64,000 nucleotides of DNA, taken from the NCBI GenBank assembly GCA_001829005.1, contig MIAG01000005.1, positions 45,224-109,223 of the forward strand, read 5' to 3'. Both the position numbers and the translations under genes were made by a program. A model generated the notes under the pieces. It saw nothing but the letters and a program-made list of their open reading frames with translations, did no database searches and was not told the origin of the DNA. The DNA comes from Sphingobacteriia bacterium RIFOXYC2_FULL_35_18. Lineage in GTDB: Bacteria > Bacteroidota > Bacteroidia > Chitinophagales > Chitinophagaceae. This document shows positions 1-8,406 of the stretch, in pieces; position 1 is the stretch's first letter, and each line of letters opens with the position of its first letter.

Positions 1-107
1 GCAATTGATTCATACAGATTACCTGTTTTCTCTTTTATGGAGATTAGGCTTTTGGTTTCTACCACACTAGCGGTGTTGGCACTCATTTGCCTTCTTAATT
101 TACTCAT
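1..107 (-). CDS. rpoZ: RNA polymerase omega subunit (RpoZ family), 5' part only
   Basis: The first 35 or so codons of a gene that runs off the left edge. The visible peptide starts MSKLRRQMSANTASVVETK and reaches GNLYESIA, which matches the N-terminus of the Bacteroidota-type omega subunit; in that family the NxYE segment precedes the conserved helix that packs on RNA polymerase beta-prime. The ATG lies inside the end of bamD (8-nt overlap, ATGAGTAA), so the two are probably translationally coupled. The bamD-rpoZ order is, from memory, usual in this phylum. Most of the protein is outside the window, so the identification rests on the N-terminus and the neighbour. Confidence 0.75.
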   Translation of the reverse strand, partial: MSKLRRQMSANTASVVETKSLISIKEKTGNLYESI

Positions 108-906
108 TTTTTCCCGTTTTTTTAAGTATGTTAAGGGTTTGTGTTTTATACTTACTAACTTCTTCTAAAAATTTACTATCGGTGAATCTGTCTGCAAATT
201 CATTGCACTCAGAAATCACTTTTTCGTAACGCTCTTTTTGTTTTTCCTCGTAGCTCATTTCAGCATACTTAAAGTATGACTTTATCATGAGCGCCTTATA
301 TTCATCAGACTTTTTAGAATCAGGAAAATTATCTGCTACATTGCTAAACGCGATTGCAGCTGCTTTATAAAATCCCAGATTATAATACAACTCAGCACTT
401 AAAAATTCTTTCCGTTCCAATTTCTCTCTGCACAAATCAATAATATCTGTTGCCTCTTTAACTCTATTAGATGTTGGGTGCGTGCTAATAAATGCCTGCA
501 TTAAACCCATCGTTTTGGTCGTATTCGTTTGATCTAATTCTACCTTAGGAGATTGTTTAAAATAACAGTAAGCCCGCATGTATTCGCAGTCTTGACTTTT
601 GGTGCTTGCAGGAAAATTTTCTACGAAGCTTTTAAACATATTTTCCGCATTCAGGTAATCCTTTATATAGTAATATGAATAAGCGTACTTGTAATACAAA
701 TCTTCATATCGCTGGCTACCTTTTAAGTACGGAAATATATCTTCAAAGAGCCTTAATGCTTCTTGGTATTTTTTGTTTGCATAGTACTGCTCAGCCATTT
801 TGTACTTATACTCATAATCCTTGCTCTTCATTATTTTCGCAAACTTTGTAGTGCAAGACGAAGCCAAGAAAACGGTCAACAATAAAATAGTTACAATTCT
901 ACCCAT
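100..906 (-). CDS. bamD: Outer membrane assembly lipoprotein BamD
   Basis: 268-residue lipoprotein of the BAM complex, which inserts beta-barrel proteins into the outer membrane. The N-terminus is a lipoprotein signal with lipobox LASSC, giving lipidated Cys18. The rest is helical TPR-like repeats rich in Tyr and Lys (KMAEQYYANKKYQEALRLFE, then AENMFKSFVENFPAS), the standard BamD layout at the usual length for this phylum. The stop overlaps the start of rpoZ by 8 nt. A TAATTTCG hexamer-like -7 box is visible at 916-923. Function is by family; no partner is encoded nearby. Confidence 0.88.
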   Translation of the reverse strand: MGRIVTILLLTVFLASSCTTKFAKIMKSKDYEYKYKMAEQYYANKKYQEALRLFEDIFPYLKGSQRYEDLYYKYAYSYYYIKDYLNAENMFKSFVENFPASTKSQDCEYMRAYCYFKQSPKVELDQTNTTKTMGLMQAFISTHPTSNRVKEATDIIDLCREKLERKEFLSAELYYNLGFYKAAAIAFSNVADNFPDSKKSDEYKALMIKSYFKYAEMSYEEKQKERYEKVISECNEFADRFTDSKFLEEVSKYKTQTLNILKKTGKNE

Positions 907-990
907 AGAAGTTGGCGAAATTACGTATAAAATAGCAATTTAAGAAGGGTTTTTCTCAAGTTGACAGAACAGGGCGTTAATTAATAGCTA

Positions 991-1028
991 AAAAGGCCGT
1001 CCAGCGTTTTACAACCGGACAGCCTTTT
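991..1028 (-). terminator. Rho-independent terminator of rpsA
   Basis: Arms 991-1002 and 1017-1028 form a 12-bp stem. On the minus transcript the only imperfect pair is a U-G wobble, while the plus transcript would have a C-A mismatch, so the hairpin favours the minus strand. It ends in CCTTTTC, just after the rpsA stop. Confidence 0.75.
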
Positions 1029-1049
1029 CTATTACAACTTCAGGTGATA

Positions 1050-2942
1050 TTACTTAGTATCACCCTCTCCTTCCTGCAATTTAGCCTTGATTTCAGCAAG
1101 AGCACCTAAATCTCCAAGGGTAGCTTTTTCAACTTTAGCTTGGATATTTTTAACTGCTTTCTTGGTGTTATCAGATTCAGCTTTCGCTTCTTTCTTCGCT
1201 GCTTCTTTTTCTTCAGCAATATGCTGCTCCCAAATACGAGCGTGGCTTAAAACAATGCGCTTCTCGTTGCGATCGAACTCAATTACTACGAATTGTGCAG
1301 TTTCATCAGCTTTAACCTGAGTACCATCTTCTTTGTTTAAGTGACGGTTAGGTGCAAAACCTTCTAAACCATACTGTAATTGAACCAATGCGCCTTTATC
1401 ATCCTTACGGGTAACAGTACCTTCATGGATAGATCCGATAGCAAATGTTTCTTCTAAAGAATTCCAAGGATCTTCTTCTAGTTGTTTGTGACCTAACTGA
1501 AGTTTGCGATTTTCTTTATCAATACTTAAAATGATAATATCAATTTGATCAGCAACTTTAGTGTAGTCAGTTGGGTGATTGAAACGCTTCAACCAGCTTA
1601 AATCGCTGATATGAATCATTCCACCAATTCCTGGCTCCAGCTCAACAAACACACCATAAGGAGTAATGTTTTTAACCAACCCTTTGTGCTTGCTGTTTTC
1701 AGGGAATTTATTTTCAATGGTATTCCAAGGATCCTGAGTCATTTGTTTAATGCTCAAGCTCATTTTACGAGCATCCTTGTCTAGGGTAACCACTTTAGCT
1801 TCATGCTCATCTCCTAACTTGAAGAACTCTTTTGCATTGATAGGTGTATTAGCCCAAGTAATTTCAGATACGTGTACTAAGCCCTCAACACCTGGTTGAA
1901 TTTCTAAGAATGCACCGTAATCTTCAATATTTACTACTTTACCTTTTACCACAGAACCTTCAGCCAATCCTTCTGGTAATACATCCCATGGATGTGGAGT
2001 CAATTGTTTTAGACCAAGGCTGATACGCTTTTTGTCGTCATCAAAGTCTAATACAACCACTTGTAATTTCTGATCCATCTTAACCACTTCACTTGGGTGA
2101 GAAATTCTACCCCAAGAAATATCGGTGATGTATAATAAACCATCTAAACCACCTAAGTCCATGAATGCACCAAAGTCGGTAATGTTTTTAACAATACCTT
2201 CTAGTACTTGACCTTTCTCTAACTTACTCATGATTTCTGCACGCTGTGCTTCAATATCACTTTCAATTAAGGCTTTATGAGAAACAACAGCATTCTTAAT
2301 AGTTTCGTTAATCTTCACTACTTTAAACTCCATTGTTTTACCAACAAACTGATCGTAATCAGTTACAGGCTTCACGTCAATTTGAGATCCTGGTAAGAAT
2401 GTTTCCATACCAAAAACATCTACAATTAATCCCCCTTTTGTTTTGCTGGTAACAGTTCCTGTTACAACTTCTCCAGTTTTGTGAACTTCCACAATTCTTT
2501 CCCAAGCACGGTAAATACGAGCAGACTTGCGGCTTAAATGAAGATTACCTGAACGGTCTTCTTTTTCTACCACCATTACTTCTACTTCATCACCTACTGC
2601 CAATCCTGGCAAATCACGGAATTCATTTAAAGAAACTAAACCATCACTCTTAAATCCAATGTTTACTACAACATCAGTTTTAGTTAAGGCAACAACGCTA
2701 CCGTTGATGATTTCGCCATCTTCAATCTGAATAAAAGTGTTATCATACACTTTGTCATACTTTACACGCTCTGATTCTGCGTAGTGACTAACATTTCTTT
2801 TGTCAATACTCCAATCAAAATCGTCGTGAGCAGTTTCAACTTCAGGTGCATTTGTTGTCGCAGTAGGAACTGTAACGGCTTCTTCTGAAGCGGCAACGTT
2901 CTCCTGAGCATCTGCGTTTAGTTGTTTATTAAATAAATTCAT
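1050..2942 (-). CDS. rpsA: 30S ribosomal protein S1
   Basis: 630 residues from the chosen ATG. S1 binds mRNA on the 30S subunit and helps initiation on leaders that lack a Shine-Dalgarno sequence, the usual case in Bacteroidota. Six S1 (OB-fold) domains can be read in order, beginning near GEIINGSVVAL, GEVVTGTVTS, GQVLEGIVKN, GSVVKGKVVN, NSKHKGLVKN and GSIHEGTVTR; the third to fifth carry the canonical FGAF/YGAF/YGVF motif. The tail is Lys/Glu/Ala rich. I chose MNLFNKQL as start because the 14 upstream in-frame codons lie in the predicted promoter and leader. The gene is monocistronic, between its own promoter and terminator. Confidence 0.95.
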   Translation of the reverse strand: MNLFNKQLNADAQENVAASEEAVTVPTATTNAPEVETAHDDFDWSIDKRNVSHYAESERVKYDKVYDNTFIQIEDGEIINGSVVALTKTDVVVNIGFKSDGLVSLNEFRDLPGLAVGDEVEVMVVEKEDRSGNLHLSRKSARIYRAWERIVEVHKTGEVVTGTVTSKTKGGLIVDVFGMETFLPGSQIDVKPVTDYDQFVGKTMEFKVVKINETIKNAVVSHKALIESDIEAQRAEIMSKLEKGQVLEGIVKNITDFGAFMDLGGLDGLLYITDISWGRISHPSEVVKMDQKLQVVVLDFDDDKKRISLGLKQLTPHPWDVLPEGLAEGSVVKGKVVNIEDYGAFLEIQPGVEGLVHVSEITWANTPINAKEFFKLGDEHEAKVVTLDKDARKMSLSIKQMTQDPWNTIENKFPENSKHKGLVKNITPYGVFVELEPGIGGMIHISDLSWLKRFNHPTDYTKVADQIDIIILSIDKENRKLQLGHKQLEEDPWNSLEETFAIGSIHEGTVTRKDDKGALVQLQYGLEGFAPNRHLNKEDGTQVKADETAQFVVIEFDRNEKRIVLSHARIWEQHIAEEKEAAKKEAKAESDNTKKAVKNIQAKVEKATLGDLGALAEIKAKLQEGEGDTK

Positions 2943-2949
2943 ACAATAA

Positions 2950-2979
2950 CCCGATGGTTTTAATCGGGGTGCAAAGCTA
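2950..2979 (-). promoter_or_regulatory. rpsA -7 element and 5'-leader hairpin
   Basis: TAGCTTTG (2972-2979, minus) matches the Bacteroidota -7 box TAnnTTTG. No good -33 TTTG is seen. A start about 5 nt downstream would put a stem of CCCGAT (2963-2968) with ATCGGG (2950-2955) at the very 5' end of the rpsA mRNA, 8 nt before the ATG. Confidence 0.5.
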
Positions 2980-3083
2980 ATCAATCTTCCGAAATTTTAC
3001 CCTATAAAAGCTCTAAAATACTTGTCATCTGTTGCATTTTTATCAATTTTTCACTATATTAGTACTCCAATGACCATTTTCTT

Positions 3084-3506
3084 ATGAAAATAAAACCGCT
3101 ATTCCTTTTATTAGGGTGTATAATCGGTGTTTCATCTTATGCACAATCCTATGACCCAAGGGTTGAAAAAGCCATGCGAGCCCAGAAAAAAGCAATGGAA
3201 GCCCGAATAATGGCCAATAAGGCAGAAAGAGCCAAGGCAATGTCGATGGGTAAAAAAACTAAAAATACAGGCCCCGTTTTAACAGATGCCGAAAAAGCAA
3301 AGAGAAATAAAGAAAATATGGACCGAATTCGGAAACGAATGCAGTTTCTTCAAAATAATGCAAGCACTACCAACCCAGAAGCTAAATACAAAGCAGGGCC
3401 CGGAGGGGCTGCTATAAGAGAAGGATCCCCAGGTTATAAATCACCTTCTAATAATGTTGAAAGAAAGGAAGCAAGAATAGCTCAAACTTATCCTAAACGA
3501 AATTAA
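3084..3506 (+). CDS. Small secreted basic protein, function unknown
   Basis: 140 residues with a Sec signal peptide (hydrophobic FLLLGCIIGVSSYA, likely cut after SYA before QSYD). The mature protein is strongly basic and low in complexity: Lys/Arg/Met/Ala-rich helix (EKAMRAQKKAMEARIMANKA), then a Gly/Pro/Ser-rich tail with KYKAGPGGAAIREGSPGYK. I do not recognise a family. The charge pattern suggests binding to something acidic such as LPS, peptidoglycan or nucleic acid, but that is a guess. The next gene, 37 nt downstream on the same strand, is also a small secreted basic protein, so the two may be co-transcribed. Confidence 0.7.
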   Translation: MKIKPLFLLLGCIIGVSSYAQSYDPRVEKAMRAQKKAMEARIMANKAERAKAMSMGKKTKNTGPVLTDAEKAKRNKENMDRIRKRMQFLQNNASTTNPEAKYKAGPGGAAIREGSPGYKSPSNNVERKEARIAQTYPKRN

Positions 3507-3543
3507 AAGCATGTTGTATTTTAGGTGATAAAATAAATCACTT

Positions 3544-3873
3544 ATGTTTCGCAATTGCTTATTCTTATTCATTCTCTCCTCGTTTTTCTCCCCGGTACAG
3601 GCACAACAAAAAAGTCAACGGCCTGAAGACATCAAAAAAATTCAATCGCTCCAAAAGGGGATACAACCCAATGGAAAAAATGCAGCCGTTTTGCATCCTA
3701 CTAAATCGGATGGTACCATGGATATGCGCTATAAAGCCAATAAAGCAAAAATGAATGCAATTGCTCCTGGTCCTAGAAAAGCGGATGGAACACCAGATAT
3801 GCGTTATAAAGAGAATCAACAATTGGTCAAACAAAAAGCTATAAAAAAAGAGACTAAAAAGAAAAAACAATAA
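3544..3873 (+). CDS. Small secreted protein with two DGTxDMRYK repeats
   Basis: 109 residues with a signal peptide (FLFILSSFFSPVQA, cut before QQKS). The mature part has two near-copies of one short unit, SDGTMDMRYKANKAK and ADGTPDMRYKENQQL, each after a Lys/Arg-rich stretch, and ends in a poly-Lys tail (KKETKKKKQ). I recall the unit from other hypothetical Bacteroidota proteins but know no function for it. An antisense frame across this gene has no recognisable protein and was rejected. Transcription probably ends at the hairpin at 3921-3952. Confidence 0.65.
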   Translation: MFRNCLFLFILSSFFSPVQAQQKSQRPEDIKKIQSLQKGIQPNGKNAAVLHPTKSDGTMDMRYKANKAKMNAIAPGPRKADGTPDMRYKENQQLVKQKAIKKETKKKKQ

Positions 3874-3920
3874 AGAAAAAAACAAGCTGGGGCAAACAAA
3901 ATAATTCTTTGCTCCAAAAA

Positions 3921-3952
3921 AAATCCCGTCTCAATATATCGAGACGGGATTT
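3921..3952. terminator. Bidirectional terminator
   Basis: A perfect 12-bp stem (3921-3932 with 3941-3952, AAATCCCGTCTC and its complement) with an 8-nt loop, an A-run before it and T-run after it. It separates the convergent genes ending at 3873 (plus) and 3975 (minus) and can serve both. Confidence 0.88.
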
Positions 3953-3974
3953 TTATTTGAAGACATCGATATAA

Positions 3975-6545
3975 TTAATCTACTTTCAAAGCTTTGTCTA
4001 TGATGAACAACAAATGAGCTCTATGCGCTTTTGTATCTTCATTAGGAGATACAGCCGCTGCCAACTTAGTTCTCAATTTTTTCAAAGTATACAAAGTAGC
4101 AGACTTAGAAACATCGTCTAAAGGAGCTGTTGGAGCCAATAAACCAGCAGCACCTTTTACAAAATTGATTTGCAAATATCTACGATATACGTTTACATTG
4201 CTATTGATATCTGCATCAAAAATTCCTTTTACTAAATCACTCATTATATCTACCACACTGTAGTCATTTCCATACAAACGAGTATTATTCACTCTCTGTA
4301 AAGTGATTGGGTTTAAAATATGCGCTAAAGCTCCATTCACTTGCAAACCTAAGAATGTAGTAGACACTTTAAAATCTTCTCCGTTTCCAGGTTGATTAAA
4401 GCCTCTGCGTTGAATTTGTAGGTAAGGAAATAATTGAGTGTCTGCTTCAAAAGCATTGGGTGCAAAAACATATTTATTCAACACATCCATCGCTTTCTTT
4501 TGAGTAGCAAATGGAGTGGGTGTATATGGCTTAGCAGATGAATTTTGTTCAGGGAAACTTCTATCAATATACACTCCGCCAATATAACGGCTAACTGCAT
4601 TAATTTGTCCACTACGTTGACCTTGCAACATTAAGTAGCGATTGCGTAGTTCTGCGTAAGACTGACCAGGCTTGGTATATTTTTGAATTAATTTTCCCAT
4701 TACATTATTGACCAACTTAAATCTTTCTTCTGCATAAGCAACTGCATCGCTACTCATATCATTAACATTAATTCTAGGATCAATTGCTTTTCCGGGTGCA
4801 CGCATATCATCTCCATCGTTTCCAAATGCTAATTTAGGATCGGTACTTCGAGCTAATATTTTATTCAACATGGCTTCTTCCTCCGTTTCATTAAAAGGAG
4901 TATACCCAAATTCAATAGCCCAAATATCATAAGGACCCGCTTTAGTAGTATAATAATCCCCTTGCTTAGATCTATCTAAAGAAATATTAATTGCAGGATA
5001 ATCCATTACAGAACCAATTAAACCAATCTTACGAGTAATTGCAGTGTTATGCACTTCTGTTGGAGACAACATTTGGCTACTCTTCATATTGTGGTTTAAT
5101 CCAAGGGTATGGCCCATTTCGTGCATAATCAAATAAATAAGGAATTGCTGGTGCATTTCCTTTATTTCTGCAGCACTTGCATTCATTGTTTCCAATGTAG
5201 TTAAACCTGCAGTGTATTGCATTTTTAATTCAGCACCGATATTGCAATTGTAAAGGTGTTGATGCTCCATTCCTGGGAAAACCAATTGTGGCATTGATGG
5301 GCCATTAAACAATTCATCATTTATTGGAGTTGCACTTCCAGAGTACCACTCAACAGTGATGTCTGAACCCAAAATTTGACCTGTTCTAGGATTCACAAAA
5401 CTTGGTCCAATAGCGCCATAAGATGGTTGAGCAGAAGATACCCATCTAATTACATTATAGCGAATATCTGCTGGATCCCACTTAGCATCATCAGGCATAA
5501 TTTTCATTTGTACCGCATTTTTAAAACCTGCTTTTTCAAATGCTTCATTCCATTTTAGTCCCGCATCTACAATGGTTTGTCTGTATTCTAATGGAGTAGT
5601 ATTCTCTACCCAAAAAATGATTGGATCTACAGGCTCACTCATTGCAGCTGTTGCGTCTTTCTTTTTCAAAAACCAACGGTTAATCATGTCTTTATAAGGA
5701 GTGACACCAATACTAGTCATATCGGTACGCTGTTGCATAAAGTAGCCTACTCTTGGATCATCTCTTCTTGCCCTAAAATCATTCTTAGGCATTTCCAAAA
5801 AACTATGTTGCATTCTAACGCGAACATATCTAGGATCAACAACATCTGGACCACCAGAAGCTAATGTAGTAGGATTATCATAAGACAGGTCTACTACAAT
5901 ATCAGTGTTGTTTGGATAAGATCGAATGTCTACATATTTAGATTTAGTAGGATTTAACCCTCCTAAATTAAACATAAACATAGTCAACGGACTTGGCGCC
6001 ATTTGTGGCTTAACGGGATCCATTTTTTCACTAAGAAATAAACCATCCACGCTAACTAAATATCCGTTCTCATCTTCAATGCTAAACTTATCATTAAAGA
6101 AAACGGCTTCTGGTTTATCTACATTTGCCGATTTACTTACAGGATTCTTTTGATCGTAATAAAAATTCGTATTAACCTCAGAGAATTCTAGTTTGTCAAA
6201 TGCCTTTTTAATTTTATACACCGCAGTATTTCGATGCATACTTTGATTTAAAAACAAAGTGGTAGGACCACTAATAGAAAAACTTTGATAAATAAATTCT
6301 TTATCTAATTGATCTTTACGAATATACATTTGTAAGCTTCCAGTTACCGTATCTTGGTAAATGGTAAATAAGCCTTCCACTTTTTTAGCCCCTTTAGTTT
6401 TATCTGCAACAGTTTGCTTTTTAGGCGCAGCTGCTTTGGCTGTATCAGCACCAGGCTTTACAGCTGGGGTTGTTGGTTGTTGTGCATGAACCAACGTAGA
6501 AACTCCTACCATGAGCAATGCAGTGCCCAAGAAATATCTTTTCAT
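3975..6545 (-). CDS. Secreted zinc-dependent metalloprotease (DUF5117/DUF5118/DUF4953 type)
   Basis: 856 residues. The signal peptide is MKRYFLGTALLMVGVSTLVHA, cut before QQPT, followed by a Pro/Ala/Lys-rich linker. The zinc site is the metzincin motif HEMGHTLGLNH: His475, His479 and His485 bind zinc and Glu476 is the catalytic base. The beta-rich N-terminal half (GLFTIYQDTVTGSLQMYIRK, later RYVRVRMQHSF) corresponds to the DUF5118/DUF5117 part of this large Bacteroidota family, and the region after the active site is helical. It should act in the periplasm or outside the cell; the substrate is unknown. It stands alone between the terminator at 3921-3952 and a 121-nt spacer. Confidence 0.85.
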   Translation of the reverse strand: MKRYFLGTALLMVGVSTLVHAQQPTTPAVKPGADTAKAAAPKKQTVADKTKGAKKVEGLFTIYQDTVTGSLQMYIRKDQLDKEFIYQSFSISGPTTLFLNQSMHRNTAVYKIKKAFDKLEFSEVNTNFYYDQKNPVSKSANVDKPEAVFFNDKFSIEDENGYLVSVDGLFLSEKMDPVKPQMAPSPLTMFMFNLGGLNPTKSKYVDIRSYPNNTDIVVDLSYDNPTTLASGGPDVVDPRYVRVRMQHSFLEMPKNDFRARRDDPRVGYFMQQRTDMTSIGVTPYKDMINRWFLKKKDATAAMSEPVDPIIFWVENTTPLEYRQTIVDAGLKWNEAFEKAGFKNAVQMKIMPDDAKWDPADIRYNVIRWVSSAQPSYGAIGPSFVNPRTGQILGSDITVEWYSGSATPINDELFNGPSMPQLVFPGMEHQHLYNCNIGAELKMQYTAGLTTLETMNASAAEIKEMHQQFLIYLIMHEMGHTLGLNHNMKSSQMLSPTEVHNTAITRKIGLIGSVMDYPAINISLDRSKQGDYYTTKAGPYDIWAIEFGYTPFNETEEEAMLNKILARSTDPKLAFGNDGDDMRAPGKAIDPRINVNDMSSDAVAYAEERFKLVNNVMGKLIQKYTKPGQSYAELRNRYLMLQGQRSGQINAVSRYIGGVYIDRSFPEQNSSAKPYTPTPFATQKKAMDVLNKYVFAPNAFEADTQLFPYLQIQRRGFNQPGNGEDFKVSTTFLGLQVNGALAHILNPITLQRVNNTRLYGNDYSVVDIMSDLVKGIFDADINSNVNVYRRYLQINFVKGAAGLLAPTAPLDDVSKSATLYTLKKLRTKLAAAVSPNEDTKAHRAHLLFIIDKALKVD

Positions 6546-6666
6546 ATAATTAGTTTAGGTAAAACAAATTATGCATTCTAGTAATAACGGAGAATGAATT
6601 AACAGAATGTTTGATAATTGGTAAAAAACAGCTAATTCAAGTAAATTAGCTTGTACGAATGGGATA

Positions 6667-7095
6667 TCAGGATTGAAGATAATTCTCTAATTGAGTGATG
6701 GTCTCCTTCTGATTTAAAATGGTCTCAGTAACCACGTCATTCATACTAATAATTCCAGCCAATTTATTATCTATCATTACAGGTAAATATCGAATATGTC
6801 TTGCACTCATCAATTGCATACAATGTTCAATAGAGTCGGTTGTTGCAACAGCTGGAAAATCGGAACTCATGATCTCACTAACGGGTGTTTTGGTTGAGTT
6901 CCGACCAAGCAATATGACTTTTCTTGAATAGTCTCTTTCTGTAAGAATGCCTAAAAATTGATCATTCTCCGCAACTACAACAGAGCCAATATTTTTCTCC
7001 GCCATCATACGCAATGCATCTATTACAGAAGTGTCTGGGCTAACAGTGGCAACTTGATTGCCTTTTCTTGCTAGGATATTACTTACTTTACTCAT
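6667..7095 (-). CDS. Two-CBS-domain protein
   Basis: 142 residues made of a CBS pair with no other domain. The first CBS repeat covers roughly residues 10-60 (TVSPDTSVIDALRMMAEKNIG, then GILTERDYSRKV) and the second roughly 75-130 (ATTDSIEHCMQLMSARHIRY, then GIISMNDVVTE). CBS pairs of this type bind adenine nucleotides such as AMP, ATP or SAM and act as energy sensors. No fused effector is present, so the target is unknown. It lies 81 nt downstream of the flavoprotein gene on the same strand and may be the last gene of the map transcript or separate. Confidence 0.85.
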   Translation of the reverse strand: MSKVSNILARKGNQVATVSPDTSVIDALRMMAEKNIGSVVVAENDQFLGILTERDYSRKVILLGRNSTKTPVSEIMSSDFPAVATTDSIEHCMQLMSARHIRYLPVMIDNKLAGIISMNDVVTETILNQKETITQLENYLQS

Positions 7096-7176
7096 AGGGT
7101 AATTTTCTAGCTATAAGTTAAGACTTTTATAAATAATACGCAATAGTTGTTTCCAAAAAAGTATGCTTTTGAAAAC

Positions 7177-8403
7177 TTAGAGAGCAGATTGAGCAATGGC
7201 TGTTGCTGCATTATACCCGCTGGTCCAGGCATGTTGAAAATTAAATCCCCCTGTTATTCCATCTATATCCATTACTTCCCCAGCAAAATACAATCCGGGA
7301 ACCAATTTACTTTCCATGGTTTGTGGATGAATAGTTGACAGCTGTACTCCACCACTAGTAACGAATTCTTCTTTAAATGTTGTTTTACCGTTGATATCAA
7401 AAACATGACCCGTGAGTAGTTGAATCAATTTGTTTTGATTCACTGCTTTAAGTTCACCCCATTTGGTATCTGTTGAAATTCCTGCTTCACCCAATAAAAA
7501 ATGCCATAACCTAGTTGGTAATGTAAAAGGATATTTACTACCCATTTTATTGGCTGAAAATTGCTCACGATAAAATGGCCAATCCAATCTGAGTAATGCG
7601 TCTGTAGTTTCTCCCAACCAATTTACTTGAATTGTAAATTGATAGCCCATATCAGCCAATTGTCTTGCACCCCATGCAGACAATTTTAATACAACCGGAC
7701 CACTTAGTCCCCAATGTGTAATCAATAACGCACCTTGTTCTTTTAATTTGGTGCCACTAATTTTTATTACTGCATTGTTAACAGATAAACCCATTAATGC
7801 AGTAATGGGATGTTTGGGCATATTAAAAGTAAAAAGTGAAGGTACAGGAGATTGAATGGAATGACCCAGCTTACTTATCCAATTAAACATTTCCATTTTG
7901 GGTAAGCCACCACATGCAATACAAATATAATCTGCTTGAATGATCCCTAATTTATTGGTTTCAATCTGAAATTGGGTTTCTTGCTTAGTGATTTTTCTCA
8001 CTTCAGTTTGCATTTCAATTTTCACATGATATTGATCTGCTTCTTTTAATAAACATTCAATGATAGTTGCAGAATTATTACTTACAGGAAACATTCTTCC
8101 ATCCGCTTCAGCATGTAATTGAACGCCACGTTCCGAAAACCATTCTATAGTGTGTAGGGTGTTGAATTGGTAAAAAGCTTTTTTTAAAAACTGTTCTCCT
8201 CTTGGATATTTTTTTATTAGCGCAGGTATTTCAAAAAGTTGGTGTGTTGTATTGCATCTTCCTCCCCCACTTATTTTTACTTTAGATAATAGTTTATTAG
8301 ACTTTTCTAAAATAGTTACACTAAGGAGTGGATTTTTTCTTGCAGCATTCACTGCGCAAAAAAAACCTGCTGCACCTCCTCCAATCACAATCAGTTTTTT
8401 CAT
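7177..8403 (-). CDS. HI0933/YhiN-family FAD-dependent oxidoreductase
   Basis: 408 residues. The N-terminal Rossmann dinucleotide motif is GGGAAGFFCAVNAAR, followed by the family-specific KISGGGRCNTTH, and the C-terminus carries the second FAD-contact segment GEVMDIDGITGGFNFQ. This is the HI0933-like (YhiN, BaiN-related) flavoprotein family, whose cellular substrate is mostly unknown. It starts 3 nt after map, so it sits in the spc-operon transcript where infA and rpmJ would be expected. The cytoplasmic location follows from the lack of a signal peptide. Confidence 0.88.
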   Translation of the reverse strand: MKKLIVIGGGAAGFFCAVNAARKNPLLSVTILEKSNKLLSKVKISGGGRCNTTHQLFEIPALIKKYPRGEQFLKKAFYQFNTLHTIEWFSERGVQLHAEADGRMFPVSNNSATIIECLLKEADQYHVKIEMQTEVRKITKQETQFQIETNKLGIIQADYICIACGGLPKMEMFNWISKLGHSIQSPVPSLFTFNMPKHPITALMGLSVNNAVIKISGTKLKEQGALLITHWGLSGPVVLKLSAWGARQLADMGYQFTIQVNWLGETTDALLRLDWPFYREQFSANKMGSKYPFTLPTRLWHFLLGEAGISTDTKWGELKAVNQNKLIQLLTGHVFDINGKTTFKEEFVTSGGVQLSTIHPQTMESKLVPGLYFAGEVMDIDGITGGFNFQHAWTSGYNAATAIAQSAL

Positions 8404-8406
8404 TCC

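Noticed and set aside
3565-3885. Minus-strand frame of 106 codons antisense to the DGTxDMRYK gene
   Set aside because: Phe/Leu/Ser-rich mirror of Lys-rich sequence; the plus strand has signal peptide and repeats.
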